This document shows positions 1 to 12,084 of a stretch of DNA of 64,000 nt, piece by piece. The stretch's first letter is position 1; each line of letters starts with the position of its first letter. The translations under genes were made by a program, and so were the position numbers. The stretch comes from Chamaelirium japonicum (Eukaryota; Streptophyta; Magnoliopsida; Liliales; Melanthiaceae). The stretch covers positions 372,001 through 436,000 of the forward strand of contig CANTAL010000127.1 of assembly GCA_947650365.1 (NCBI GenBank), in the 5' to 3' direction. Under the pieces are notes generated by a model. It had not been told where the DNA came from. It was given only the letters and a program-made list of their open reading frames with translations, and did not search any database.

Positions 1-631
1 TCATTCGTATGATCCATTCTAATTCATTCCTACGATCTATTCTAATTCATTCGTACGATTCATTCTAATTCATTCGTACGATCTATTCTAATTCATTCGT
101 ATGATCCATTCTAATTCATTCCTATGATCTATTCTAATTCATTCGTTCGAATGTATCCATTCTAATTCATTCGTACGATTCATTCTAATTCATTCGTACG
201 ATCCATTCAATTTCATTCGTACGATCCATTCTACTTCATTCGCATGAATGTATCCATTCTAATTCCTTCGTACAATCCATTCTAATTCATTCGCACGATC
301 AATTCTAATTCATTCGTATGATCCATTCTAATTCATTCCTACGATCTATACTAATTCATTAGTTCGAATGTATCCATTCTAATTCATTCGTACGATTCAT
401 TCTAATTCGTTCGTACGATCCATTCTAATTCATTCGTACGATCCATTCTAATTCATTCGCACGAATGTATCCATTCTAATTTATTCGTACGATCCATTCT
501 ACTTCATTCGCACGAATGTATCCATTCTAATTCATTCGTACAATCCATTCTAATTCATTCGCACGATCAATTCTAATTCATTCGCACGATCAATTCTAAT
601 TCATTCGCACGATCCATTCAACTTCATTTGT
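1..631 (+). repeat. Forward block at left edge
   Basis: Forward monomers with partly disordered HOR. Unusual members are TTCCTTCG (about 262), AGTTCGAATG (361) and a final CAACTTC monomer. The block ends at the palindromic joint CATTTGTATGAATG, centred between 631 and 632. Confidence 0.9.
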
Positions 632-1465
632 ATGAATGAATTAGAATGGATTGTACGAATGAATTAGAATGGATCATACGAATGAATTAGAATGAATCGT
701 ACGAATGAATTAGAATGGATACATTCGAACGAATGAATTAAAATAGATCGTAGGAATGAATTAGAATGGATCATACGAATGAATTAGAATTGATCGTGCG
801 AATGAATTAGAATGGATCGTACGAATGAATCAGAATGGATCGTACGAATGAATGGATCGTACGATCCATTCGTGCGAATGAAATAGAATGGATCGTACGA
901 ATGAATTAGAATAGAATGGATACATTCATGCGAATGAATTAGAATGGATCGTACGAATGAGTAAGAATGGATCGTACGAATGAATTGGAATGAATCGTAC
1001 GAATGAATTAGAATGGATACATTCATGCGAATGAAGTAGAATGGATCATATGAATGAATTAGAATGGATCATACGAATGAATTAGAATTGATCGTGCGAA
1101 TGAATTAGAATGGATTGTACGAAAGAATTAGAATGGATACATTCGTGCGAATGAAGTAGAATGGATCGTACGTGCAATCCATTCTAATTCATTCGCACGA
1201 TCAATTCTAATTCATTCGTATGATCCATTCTAATTCATTCCTATGATCTATTCTAATTCATTCGTTCGAATGTATCCATTCTAATTCATTCGTACGATTC
1301 ATTCTAATTCATTCGTACGATCCATTCTAATTCATTCGTACGATCCATTCTACTTTATTCGCACGAATGTATCCATTCTAATTCATTCGTACGATCCATT
1401 CTACTTCATTCGCACGAATGTATCCATTCTAATTCATTCGTACAATGCATTCTAATTCATTCGCA
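85..1465. repeat. 1.8-kb duplication near left end, copy a
   Basis: Aligned with 1901-3309. The offset is 1816 bp on the left, 1793 after loss of one 23-mer in copy b, and 1844 after a 51-bp gain. Shared rare marks are TATACTAATTCATTAGTTCG, TTCAACTTC at the F-to-R joint, the GGATCGTACGATCC fold-back and the GTACGTGCAATCC joint. Confidence 0.85.
632..1171 (-). repeat. Reverse block
   Basis: Reverse HOR with an odd centre at about 845-890, where a monomer is cut and GGATCGTACGATCC brings in a short forward piece. A type B patch (ATGAGTAAGAATGG) lies near 958. It ends with the joint GGATCGTACGTGCAATCC, which recurs at about 3007 and 39609. Confidence 0.9.
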
Positions 1466-2424
1466 CGATCAATTCTAATTCATTCGTATGATCCATTCTA
1501 ATTCATTCCTACGATCTATTCTAATTCATTCGTACGATTCATTCTAATTCATTCGTACGATCCATTCTAATTCATTCGTATGATCCATTCTAATACATTC
1601 CTATGATCTATTCTAATTCATTCGTTCGAATGTATCCATTCTAATTCATTCGTACGATTCATTCTAATTCATTCGTACGATCCATTCAATTTCATTCGTA
1701 CGATCCATTCTACTTCATTCGCACGAATGTATCCATTCTAATTCCTTCGTACAATCCATTCTAATTCATTCGCACGATCAATTCTAATTCATTCGTATGA
1801 TCCATTCTAATTCATTCCTACGATCTATTCTAATTCATTAGTTCGAATGTATCCATTCTAATTCATTCATACAATCCATTCTAATACATTCGCACGATCA
1901 ATTCTAATTCATTCGTATGATCCATTCTAATTCATTCCTACGATCTATTCTAATTCATTCGTTCGAATGTATCCATTCTAATTCATTCGTACGATTCATT
2001 CTAATTCATTCGTACGATCCATTCTATTTCATTCGTACGATCCATTCTACTTCATTCGCACGAATGTATCCATTCTAATTCCTTCGTACAATCCATTCTA
2101 ATTCATTCGCACGATCAATTCTAATTCATTCGTATGATCCATTCTAATTCATTCCTACGATCTATACTAATTCATTAGTTCGAATGTATCCATTCTAATT
2201 CATTCGTACGATTCATTCTAATTCGTTCGTACGATCCATTCTAATTCATTCGCACGAATGTATCCATTCTAATTTATTCGTACGATCCATTCTACTTCAT
2301 TCGCACGAATGTATCCATTCTAATTCATTCGTACAATCCATTCTAATTCATTCGCACGATCAATTCTAATTCATTCGCACGATCAATTCTAATTCATTCG
2401 CACGATCCATTCAACTTCATTCGT
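1172..2424 (+). repeat. Forward block
   Basis: Forward HOR containing parts of two overlapping duplications, at offsets of 1479 and 1816 bp from the left-edge block. It ends in the palindromic joint TTCATTCGTACGAATGAA centred at 2424/2425. Confidence 0.9.
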
Positions 2425-3309
2425 ACGAATGAATTAGAATAGATTGTACGAATGAATTAGAATGGATCATACGAATGAATTAGAATGAATTGTACGAATG
2501 AATTAGAATGGATACATTCGAACGAATGAATTAGAATAGATCGTAGGAATGAATTAGAATGGATCATACGAATGAATTAGAATTGATCGTGCGAATGAAT
2601 TAGAATGGATTGTACGAATGAATTAGAATGGATACATTCGTGCGAATGATGTAGAATGGATCATACGAATGAATCAGAATGGATCGTACGAATGAATGGA
2701 TCGTACGATCCATTCGTGCGAATGAAATAGAATGGATTGTACGAATGAATTAGAATAGAATGGATACATTCATGCGAATGAATTAGAATGGATCGTACGA
2801 ATGAGTAAGAATGGATCGTACGAATGAATTGGAATGAATCGTACGAATGAATTAGAATGGATACATTCGTGCGAATGAAGTAGAATGGATCATATGAATG
2901 AATTAGAATGGATCATACGAATGAATTAGAATTGATCGTGCGAATGAATTAGAATGGATTGTACGAAAGAATTAGAATGGATACATTCGTGCGAATGAAG
3001 TAGAATGGATCGTACGTGCAATCCATTCTAATTCATTCACACGATCAATTCTAATTCATTCGTATGATCCATTCTAATTCATTCCTATGATCTATTCTAA
3101 TTCATTCGTTCGAATGTATCCATTCTAATTCATTCGTACGATTCATTCTAATTCATTCGTACGATCCATTCTAATTCATTCGTACGATCAATTCTACTTT
3201 ATTCGCACGAATGTATCCATTCTAATTCATTCGTACGATCCATTCTACTTCATTCGCACGAATGTATCCATTCTAATTCATTCGTACAATCCATTCTAAT
3301 TCATTCGTA
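1901..3309. repeat. 1.8-kb duplication near left end, copy b
   Basis: Second copy of the F-R-F segment at 85-1465, in the same orientation. Between the two lies a stretch (about 1480-1870) that itself repeats the left edge at a 1479-bp offset, so at least two duplication events overlap here. Confidence 0.85.
2425..3015 (-). repeat. Reverse block, copy of 632-1171
   Basis: Repeats the reverse block at 632-1171 at an offset of 1844 bp in its right part, including the cut monomer and the GGATCGTACGATCC fold-back near 2699, and the closing joint CGTACGTGCAATCC. It carries 51 bp (23 + 28) more than the earlier copy. Confidence 0.9.
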
Positions 3310-3794
3310 CGATCCATTCTAATTCATTCGTACGATCCATTCTAATTCATTCGTACGATCCATTCTAATTCATTCGTATGATCCATTCTAATTCATTCCT
3401 ACGATCTATTCTAATTCATTCGTTCGAATGTATCTATTCTAATTCATTCGTACGATTCATTCTAATTCATTCGTACGATCCATTCTAATTCATTCGTACG
3501 ATCCATTCTAATTCATTCGTCCGATCCATTCTAATTCATTCACATGAATGTATCCATTCTAATTCATTCGTACAATCTATTCTAATTCATTCGCACGATC
3601 CATTCTAATTCATTCGTATGATCCATTCTAATTCATTCGTACAATCCATTCTAATTCATTCGCACGATCAATTCTAATTCATTCCTACGATCTATTCTAA
3701 TTCATTCGTTCGAATATATCCATTCTAATTCATTCGTACGATCCATTCTGATGAAGTAGAATGGATGAGTACGATCCATTCTAATTCATTCGTA
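3016..3794 (+). repeat. Forward block with a reverse sliver
   Basis: Forward monomers, many of plain GTACGATCC type and so less HOR-like. Near 3750 it holds a reverse sliver of about 16 bp (ATGAAGTAGAATGGATG) before one last forward monomer. Confidence 0.85.
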
Positions 3795-4274
3795 TGAATC
3801 GTACAAATGAATTAGAATGCATCGTACGAATTATAATAAATTAGAATGGATTCATTCTAATTGATCCATTCGTGCGAATGAATTAGAATGGATCGTACGA
3901 ATGAGTAAGAATGGATCATACAAATGAAATAGAATGGATCGTACGAATGAATTAGAATGGATCGTGCTAATGAATTAGAATGGATCGTACGAATAAATTA
4001 GAATAGATTGTCCGAATGAATACATTCGTGCGAATGAATTAGAATGGATCGTATGAATGAATTAGAATGGATCGTATGAATGAATTCGAATGGATCGTAC
4101 GAATGAATTACAATGGATACATTCGTCCAAATGAATTAGAATGGATCATACGAAGGAATTAGAGTGGATCGTACGAATGCATTAGAATGGATATATTCGT
4201 GTGAATGAATTAGAATGGTCTGTACGAATGAATTAGAATGGATACATTCGTGCGAATGAAGTAGAATGGATCGT
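3795..4274 (-). repeat. Reverse type B block
   Basis: Diverged reverse monomers. Its content from about 3880 to 4240 is the reverse complement of the forward type B block at 12894-13240, including the RC forms of the 18-bp monomer GCACGAATGTATTCATTC, the GGACAATCT monomer, CCACCCTAATTCCTTC and TACAGACC. It is joined at GGATCGTACGATCC (centre 4274/4275) to a forward type B block, so the two form a large imperfect palindrome. Confidence 0.85.
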
Positions 4275-4620
4275 ACGATCCATTCTAATTCATTCGCACG
4301 AATGTATTCATTCGGACAATCTATTCTAATTTATTTGTACGATCTATTCTAATTCATTAGCACGATCCATTCTAATTCATTCGTACGATCCATTCTATTT
4401 TATTTGTATGATCCATTCTTACTCATTCGTACGATCCATTCTAATTCATTCGCACGAATGTATCCATTCTAATTCTGTCATACGATCCATTCTAATTTAT
4501 TCGCACGATCCATTCTAATTCATTTATACGATCCATTCTAATTCATTCGTATGATCCATTCTGATTCATTCGTACGATCCATTCTAATTCATTCGTACGA
4601 TCCATTCTACTTCATTCGCA
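4275..4620 (+). repeat. Forward type B block
   Basis: Diverged monomers in an order distinct from the 217-bp HOR: the 18-bp short monomer GCACGAATGTATTCATTC (4295), GGACAATCT, a monomer ending CATTA, one with TATTTTATTTG, one with TTACTCATTC, a 28-mer ending TTCTGTC, and ATACGATCC monomers. It mirrors part of the adjacent reverse block. Confidence 0.85.
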
Positions 4621-5907
4621 CGAATGTATCCATTCTAATTCATTCGTACGATCCATTCTACTTCATTCGCACGAATGTATCCATTCTAATTCATTCGTAC
4701 AATTCATTCTAATTCATTCGCACGATCAATTCTAATTCATTCGTATGATCCATTCTAATTCATTCCTACGATCTATTCTAATTTATTCGTTCGAATGTAT
4801 CTATTCTAATTCATTCGTACGATTCATTCTAATTCATTCGTACGATCCATTCTAATTCATTCGTACGATCCATTCTACTTCATTCGCACGAATGTATCCA
4901 TTCTAATTCATTCGTACAATCCATTCTAATTCATTCGCACGATCAATTCTAATTCATTCGTTCGTACGATCCATTCTGATTCATTCGTACGATCCATTCT
5001 ACATCATTCGCACGAATGTATCCATTCTAATTCATTCGTACAATCCATTCTAATTCATTCGCACGATCAATTCTAATTCATTCGTATGATCCATTCTAAT
5101 TCATTCCTACGATCTATTCTAATTCATTCATTCGAATGTATCCATTCTAATTCATTCGTACGATCCATTCTAATTCATTCGTACGATCCATTCTACTTCA
5201 TTCGCACGAATGTATCCATTCTAATTCATTCGTACGATCCATTCTACTTCATTCGCACGAATGTATCCATTCTAATTCATTCGTACAATCCATTCTAATT
5301 CATTCGCACGATCAATTCTAATTCATTCGTATGATCCATTCTAATTCATTCCTACGATCTATTCTAATTTATTCGTTCGAATGTATCCATTCTAATTCAT
5401 TCGTACGATTCATTCTAATTCATTCGTACGATCCATTCTAATTTATTCGTACGATCCATTCTACTTCATTCGCACGAATGTATCCATTCTAATACATTCG
5501 TATAATCCATTCTAATTCATTCGCACGATCAATTCTAATTCATTCGTTCGTACGATCCATTCTGATTCATTCGTACGATCCATTCTACATCATTCGCACG
5601 AATGTATCCATTCTAATTCATTCGTACAATCCATTCTAATTCATTCGCACGATCAATTCTAATTCATTCATATGATCCATTCTAATTGATTCCTACAATC
5701 TATTCTAATTCATTATTCTAATTCATTCGCACGATCAATTCTAATTCATTCGTACGATCCATTCTAATTCATTCGTACGATCCATTCTACTTCATTCATT
5801 CGAATGTATCCATTCTAATTCATTCGTACAATCCATTCTAATTCATTCGTACGAATTCATCCATTCTAATTCATTCGTACAATACATTCTAATTCATTCG
5901 TACGATC
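4621..5907 (+). repeat. Forward HOR block
   Basis: Mostly 217-bp HOR with some shortened periods, for example CATTCGTTCGTACGATCC near 4958 and 5543 and a CATTATTCTAATTC truncation at about 5711. It runs into the scrambled zone at about 5908. Confidence 0.88.
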
Positions 5908-6399
5908 TATTTGAATTGAATTCTAATTTATTCGTACGATCCATTCTACGTATGAATTGATTCATTCTAATTCAAATGAATTAGAATGGATCTATTAGAA
6001 TGGATCGCACGAATATATCCATTCAATTCTAATTCATTCGTATGATCGTTCTAATTCGTATGAATTAGAATGGATCCATTCTAATTCATTCGTACGAATG
6101 GATTCGTAAAATAGATCGTACGAATGAATTAGTATGGATCGTACGAACGAATTATGATCGTACGAATGAATTAGAATGATCATTCTACGATTCATTCGTA
6201 TGATCATTCTAATCCATTCTAATTCATTCGTACGATCCATTCTAATTCATTCTAATCCATTCTAATTCATTCCTATGATCCATTCTACGAATGAATTCTA
6301 ATCCATTATAGTCCATTCTACTTCACGAATGAATTAGAATGGCTTGTACGATCCATTCTAATTCATTCCTACGATTCAATCATTCGTACGATCCAATCG
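5908..6399. repeat. Scrambled satellite zone 1
   Basis: Pieces of 8-40 bp of the monomer alternate in orientation, as in TATGAATTGATTCATTC, AATGGATCCATT and AATGATCATTCTACG. No run of three intact monomers is kept. All words still come from the satellite unit. The zone is repeated in copy 2 at 22342-22833. Confidence 0.88.
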
Positions 6400-6807
6400 A
6401 ACGAGTAAATTAGAATAGATCGTAGGAATGAATTAGAATGGATCATACGAATGAATTAGAATTGATCGTGCGAATGAATTAGAATGGATTGTACGAATGA
6501 ATTAGAGTGGATACATTCATGCGAATGAAGTAGAATGGATCGTACGAATGAATTAGAATGAATCGTACGAATGAATCAGAATGGATCGTACGAATGAATC
6601 AGAATGGATCATATGAATGAATTAGAATGAATCGTACGAATGAATTTGAATGGATACATTCGAACGAATGAATTAGAATAGATCGTAGGAATGAATTAGA
6701 ATGGATCATACGAATGAATTAGAATTGATCGTGCGAATGAATTAGAATGGGTTGTACGAATGAATTAGAATGGATACATTCGAGCGAATGAAGTAGAATG
6801 GATACAT
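6400..6807 (-). repeat. Reverse HOR block
   Basis: About two reverse HOR periods. It ends with a cut 28-mer, GATACATTTCATTC, at the switch to forward near 6807. Confidence 0.88.
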
Positions 6808-9242
6808 TTCATTCTAATTCATTCGTACGATCCATTCTAATTCATTCCTACGATATATTCTAATTCATTCGCACGAATGTATTCATTCTAATTCATTTGT
6901 ACGATCCATTCTAATTCATTCGTATGATTCATTCTAATTCATTCGTACGATCCATTCTAATTCGTTCGTACGATCCATTCTAATTCATTCGTATGATCCA
7001 TTCTAATTCATTCGTACGATCCATTCTAATTCATTCGTACGATCCATTCTACTTCATTCGCACGAATGTATCCATTCTAATTCATTCGTACAATCCATTC
7101 TGATTCATTCGTGCAATCCATTCTAATTCATTCGCACAATCAATTCTAATTCATTCGTATGATCCATTCTAATTCATTCCTACGATCTATTCTAATTCAT
7201 TCGTTCGAATGTATCTATTCTAATTCATTCGTACGATTCATTCTAATTCATTCGTACGATCCATTCTAATTCATTCGTACGATCAATTCTACTTCATTCG
7301 CACGAATGTATCCATTCTAATTCATTCGTACAATCCATTCTAATTCATTCGCACGATCAATTCTAATTCATTCGTATGATCCATTCTAATTCATTCCTAC
7401 GATCTATTCTAATTCATTCGTTCGAATGTTTCCATTCTAATTCATTCGTACGATTCATTCTAATTCATTCATACGATCCATTCTGATTCATTCGTACGAT
7501 CCATTCTAATTCATTCGTACGATTCATTCTAATTCATTCATACGATCCATTCTACTTCATTCGCATGAATGTATCCATTCTAATTCATTCGTACAATCCA
7601 TTCTAATTCACTCGCACGATCAATTCTAATTCATTCGTATGATCCATTCTAATTCATTCCTACGATCTATTCTAATTTATTCGTTCGAATGTATCCATTC
7701 TAATTCATTCGTACGATCCATTCTAATTCATTCGTATGATCCATTCTACTTCATTCGCACGAATGTATCCATTCTAATTCATTCGTGCAATCCATTCTAA
7801 TTCATTCGCACGATCAATTCTCATTCATTCGTATGATCCATTCTAATTCATTCCTACGATCTATTCTAATTCATTCGTTCGATCCATTCTAGTTCATTCG
7901 CATGAATGTATCTATTCTAATTCATTCGTACGATCCATTCTAATTCATTCGTACGATCCATTCTAATTCATTCGTACGATTCATTCGAATGTATCCATTC
8001 TAATTCATTCGTACAATCTATTCTAATTCATTCGCACGATCAATTCTAATTCATTCGTATGATCCATTCTAATTCATTCCTACGATCTATTCTAATTCAT
8101 TCGTTCGAATGTATCCATTCTAATTCATTCGTACGATCCATTCTAATTCATTCGTACGATCCATTCTACTTCATTCGCACGAATGTATCCATTCTAATTC
8201 ATTCGTACAATCCATTCCAATTCATTCGCACGATCAATTCTAATTCATTCGTATGATCCATTCTAATTCATTCCTATGATCTATTCTAATTCATTCGTTC
8301 GAATGTTTCCATTCTAATTCATTCGTACGATTCATTCTAATTCATTCGTACGATCCATTCTAATTCAATCGTACGATCCATTCTACTTCATTCGCACGAA
8401 TGTATCCATTCTAATTCATTCGTACGATCCATTCTACTTCATTCGCACGAATGTATCCATTCTAATTCATTCGTACAATCCATTCTAATTCATTCGCACG
8501 ATCAATTCTAATTCATTCGTATGATCTATTCTAATTCATTCCTACGATCTATTCTAATTCATTCGTTCGAATGTTTCCATTCTAATTCATTCGTACGATT
8601 CATTCTAATTCATTCATACGATCCATTCTGATTCATTCGTACGATCCATTCTAATTCATTCGTACGATCCATTCTACTTCATTCACACGAATGGATCCAT
8701 TCTAATTCATTCGTACAATCCATTCTAATTCATTCGTACGATTCATTCTAATTCATTCCTACTATCTATTCTAATTCATTCGTTCGAATGTTTCCATTCT
8801 AATTCATTCGTACGATCCATTCTAATTCATTCGTACGATCCATTCTAATTCATTCGTATGATCGATTCTACTTCATTCGCACGAATGTATCCATTCTAAT
8901 TCATTCGTACAATCCATTCTAATTCATTCGCACGATCAATTCTAATTCATTCGTATGATCCATTCTAATTCATTCCTACAATCTATTCTAATTCATTCGT
9001 TCGAATGTTTCCATTCTAATTCATTCGTACGATTCATTCTAATTCATTCGTACAATCCATTCTAATTCATTCGTACGATCCATTCTACTTCATTCGCACG
9101 AATGTATCCATTCTAATTCATTCGTACGATCCATTCTACTTCATTCGCACGAATGTATCCATTCTAATTCATTCGTACAATCCATTCTAATTCATTTGCA
9201 CGATCAATTCTAATTCATTCGTATGATCCATTCTAATTCATT
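6808..9242 (+). repeat. Long forward HOR block
   Basis: About eleven forward HOR periods with variable monomer number. Several carry GTTTCC in place of GTATCC in the first 28-mer. It ends abruptly at TTCATTGGATACATTCG, a joint inside a monomer and not at a palindrome. Confidence 0.9.
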
Positions 9243-9892
9243 GGATACATTCGAACGAATGAATTAGAATAGATCGTAGGAATGAATTAGAATGGATCAT
9301 ACGAATGAATTAGAAATGATCGTGCGAATGAATTAGAATAGATTGTACGAATGAATTAGAATGGATACATTCGTGCGAATGAATTAGAATGGATCGTACG
9401 AATGAATTAGAATGAATCGTACGAATGAATTAGAATGGATCGTACGAATGAATTAGAATGGATACATTCATGCGAATGAATTAGAATGGATCGTACGAAT
9501 GAGTAAGAATGGATCGTACGAATGAAATAGAATGGATCGTACGAATGAATTAGAATGGATCGTGCTAATGAATTAGAATAGAGTAGAATGGATTAGAATG
9601 AATCGTACGAATGAATGAATCGTACGAATGAATTAGAATAGATCGTACGATTGAATTAATTAGAATGAATTAGAATGGATTGCACGATCAATTCTAATTC
9701 ATAGGAATGAATCGTACGATCATACGAATGAATTAGAATGGATTCGTACGAATGAATTAGAATGAATCGTACGAATGAATTAGAATGGATACATTCGAAC
9801 GAATGAATTAGAATAGATCGTAGGAATGAATTAGAATGGATCATACGAATGAATTAGAATTGATCGTGCGAATGAAGTAGAATGGATCGTAC
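9243..9892 (-). repeat. Reverse block with type B patch
   Basis: Reverse HOR, then a type B patch (GAGTAAGAATGG and GTGCTAATGAATTAG at about 9500-9570), a disordered stretch at about 9580-9745 with GAGTAGAATGG and a short forward fragment, and then regular reverse HOR to 9892. Confidence 0.85.
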
Positions 9893-11090
9893 GATTCATT
9901 CGTACGATACATTCGTTCGTACAATCCATTCGTACGATCCATTCTAATTCATTCGTACGATCTATTCTAATTCATTCGTATGATCCATTCTAATTCATTC
10001 TAACAATCCATTCATTCGTATGATCCATTCTAATTCATTCCTACGATCTATTCTAATCCACGAATTAACGTACGAATTGATCGTGCGAATGAATTAGAAT
10101 TGATCGTACGAATAAATTAGAATTCCATTCTACGAATGAATTAGAATAGATCGTACGAATGAATTAAAATGGATATATTCGAATGAATTAGAATAGATCG
10201 TAGGAATGAATTAGGAATGAATTAGAACGAATTAGGAATGGATCGTAGAATGGATTAGAATGGATTAGAATGAATCGTACGAATGAATTAGAATGGATCG
10301 TACGAATGAATTAGAATGAATCCTAGAATGATAATAGAATGATACGAATGAAGTAGAATGGATCGTACGAATTGGAATGGATCGTACGATTCTAATTCAT
10401 TCGAATGAATCAGAATGGATCGTTCATTCACATGAATTAGAATGGATTCTAATTAAAATGTATCCATTCTAATGAATTAGAAGAATGGATCTAATTCATT
10501 CTAATCCATTCGTACTATCATACGAATGAATTAGAATGAATTAGAATGGATCGTATGATCCATTCATATGATCTATTCATACGTATAAATGGATCCTACG
10601 AATGAATCGTTCGAATGGATTAGAATGAATGGATCATACGAATGAATGGATCATTCGTATGAATTATAATGAATGAAGTAGAATTCGTACGAATGAACGA
10701 ATTGATCGTACTAACGAATGGATTATAATGAATTACGAATGGATTGTACTAATGAATTCGAATTCGATTCATTAGGACGAATCTACTTCGTACTAATGAA
10801 ATAGAATGAATCGTATGATCCATTCTAATACGAATGAATTAATTATAATGAATCGTACGAATGAATTGATCGAACGATTCATTCTAATTCATTCGTACGA
10901 TCCATTCTAATTCATTCTAATTCATTCGTACGAATTAGGAATGATCCATTCGTACGAATGAATTCATTCCTAATTAGATCGTACGAATTAATAGGATCCA
11001 TTCTACGAATTAGAATGGATCGTAGAATGGATCGTAGAATGGATCTAATTAATTCATTCGTTAGAATGAATTAGAATGGATCCTATTAGA
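9893..11090. repeat. Scrambled satellite zone 2 (largest)
   Basis: About 1.2 kb where orientation changes every 10-40 bp, apart from a short forward run at 9940-10058. Typical words are AATTCGAATTCGATTC, TACGTATAAATGG and TACGAATTAGGAATG. Many short perfect palindromes occur, such as GAATTCGAATTC and CATTCGTACGAATG. It is kept almost unchanged in copy 2 at 26350-27547 (for example A against C at GATNATAGAATG, about 10333), so the scrambling predates the segmental duplication. Confidence 0.9.
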
Positions 11091-11463
11091 ATGAATTAGA
11101 ATGGATACATTCGAACGAATGAATTAGAATAGATCGTAGGAATGAATTAGAATGGATCATACGAATGAATTAGAATTGATCGTGCGAATGAATTAGAATG
11201 GATTGTACGAATGAATTAGAATGGATACATTCGTGCGAATGAAGTAGAATGGATCGTACGAATGAATTAGAATGGATTGTACGAATGAATTAGAATGGAT
11301 CATACGAATGAAGTAGAATGGATCGTATGAATGAATTAGAATGGATCGTACGAATGAATTAGAATGAATCGTACGAATGAATTAGAATGGATACATTCGA
11401 ACGAATGAATTAGAATTGATCGTAGGAATGAATTAGAATGGATCATACGAATGAATTAGAAAT
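11091..11463 (-). repeat. Reverse HOR block
   Basis: Reverse HOR carrying the uncommon order GGATCATACGAATGAAGTAG. It ends at TTAGAAATGATCC, a joint also present at about 27915 and 46475. Confidence 0.87.
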
Positions 11464-11875
11464 GATCCATTCTAATTCATTCATACGATTCATTCGTACG
11501 ATCCATTCTGATTCATTCGTATGATCCATTCTACTTCATTCGCACGAATGTATCCATTCTAATTCATTCGTACAATCCATTATAATTCATTCGCACGATC
11601 AATTCTAATTCATTCGTATGATCCATTCTAATTCATTCGTACGATCTATTCTAATTCATTCGTATGATCCATTCTAATCCAATCGTACGATCTATTCAGA
11701 ATAGATCGTACGATTCATTCTAATTCATTCGTACGATCCATTCTAATTCATTTGTACAATCCATTCTAATCCAATCGTACGAATTCATTCGCATTAGAAT
11801 TGATCAATTCATTCGTACGATCCATTCGTACAATCTATTCATTCGTACGAATCCATTCTAATTCTAATTCATTAG
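11464..11875 (+). repeat. Forward block passing into scrambled zone 3
   Basis: Regular forward monomers to about 11670, then a disordered part with AATCCAATCGTACG, a 35-bp palindrome, ATTAGAATTGATCAATTC and TTCTAATTCTAATTC. The same stretch recurs at 27921-28332 and about 46481-46890. Confidence 0.85.
11681..11715. repeat. 35-bp near-perfect palindrome
   Basis: Arms AATCGTACGATCTATTC and GAATAGATCGTACGATT are exact reverse complements of 17 bp with a single A between them. It looks like two monomers joined head to head inside the core. An identical copy is at 28138-28172, and one with a mismatch in the left arm (GATCC for GATCT) is at 46698-46732. Confidence 0.93.
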
Positions 11876-12084
11876 AATGAATCATACGAATGAATTAGAA
11901 TGGATACATTCGAATGAATGAATTAGAATGGATCGTACGAATGAATTAGAATGGATCGTACGAATGAATTAGAATGAATCGTACGAATGAATTAGAATGG
12001 ATACATTCGTGCGAATGAAGTAGAATGGATCGTACGAATGAATTAGAATGGATCGTACGAACGAATGAATTAGAATAGATCGTA
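11876..12084 (-). repeat. Short reverse block
   Basis: Nine or so reverse monomers between scrambled zone 3 and a long forward block. The joint GATCGTACAATCC at 12084 is repeated at about 28541 and 47101. Confidence 0.86.

Noticed and set aside
784-1026. Longest open frame (80 codons, minus strand), and other 60-70-codon frames across the window
   Set aside because: They are satellite read-through with peptides such as IHSNSFVR and SILIHSYD. Stops vanish only where the TAA in the core is TAC or where 28-mers shift phase. Copies in duplicated segments are identical because the DNA was duplicated, not because of protein selection.
9893-11090. Scrambled zones as degraded foreign elements
   Set aside because: Every word can be traced to the satellite monomer or its reverse complement. 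No coding or element-like sequence remains.
11681-11715. Rho-independent terminator or RNA hairpin
   Set aside because: It has no following U-tract or gene context. It is explained by head-to-head monomers.
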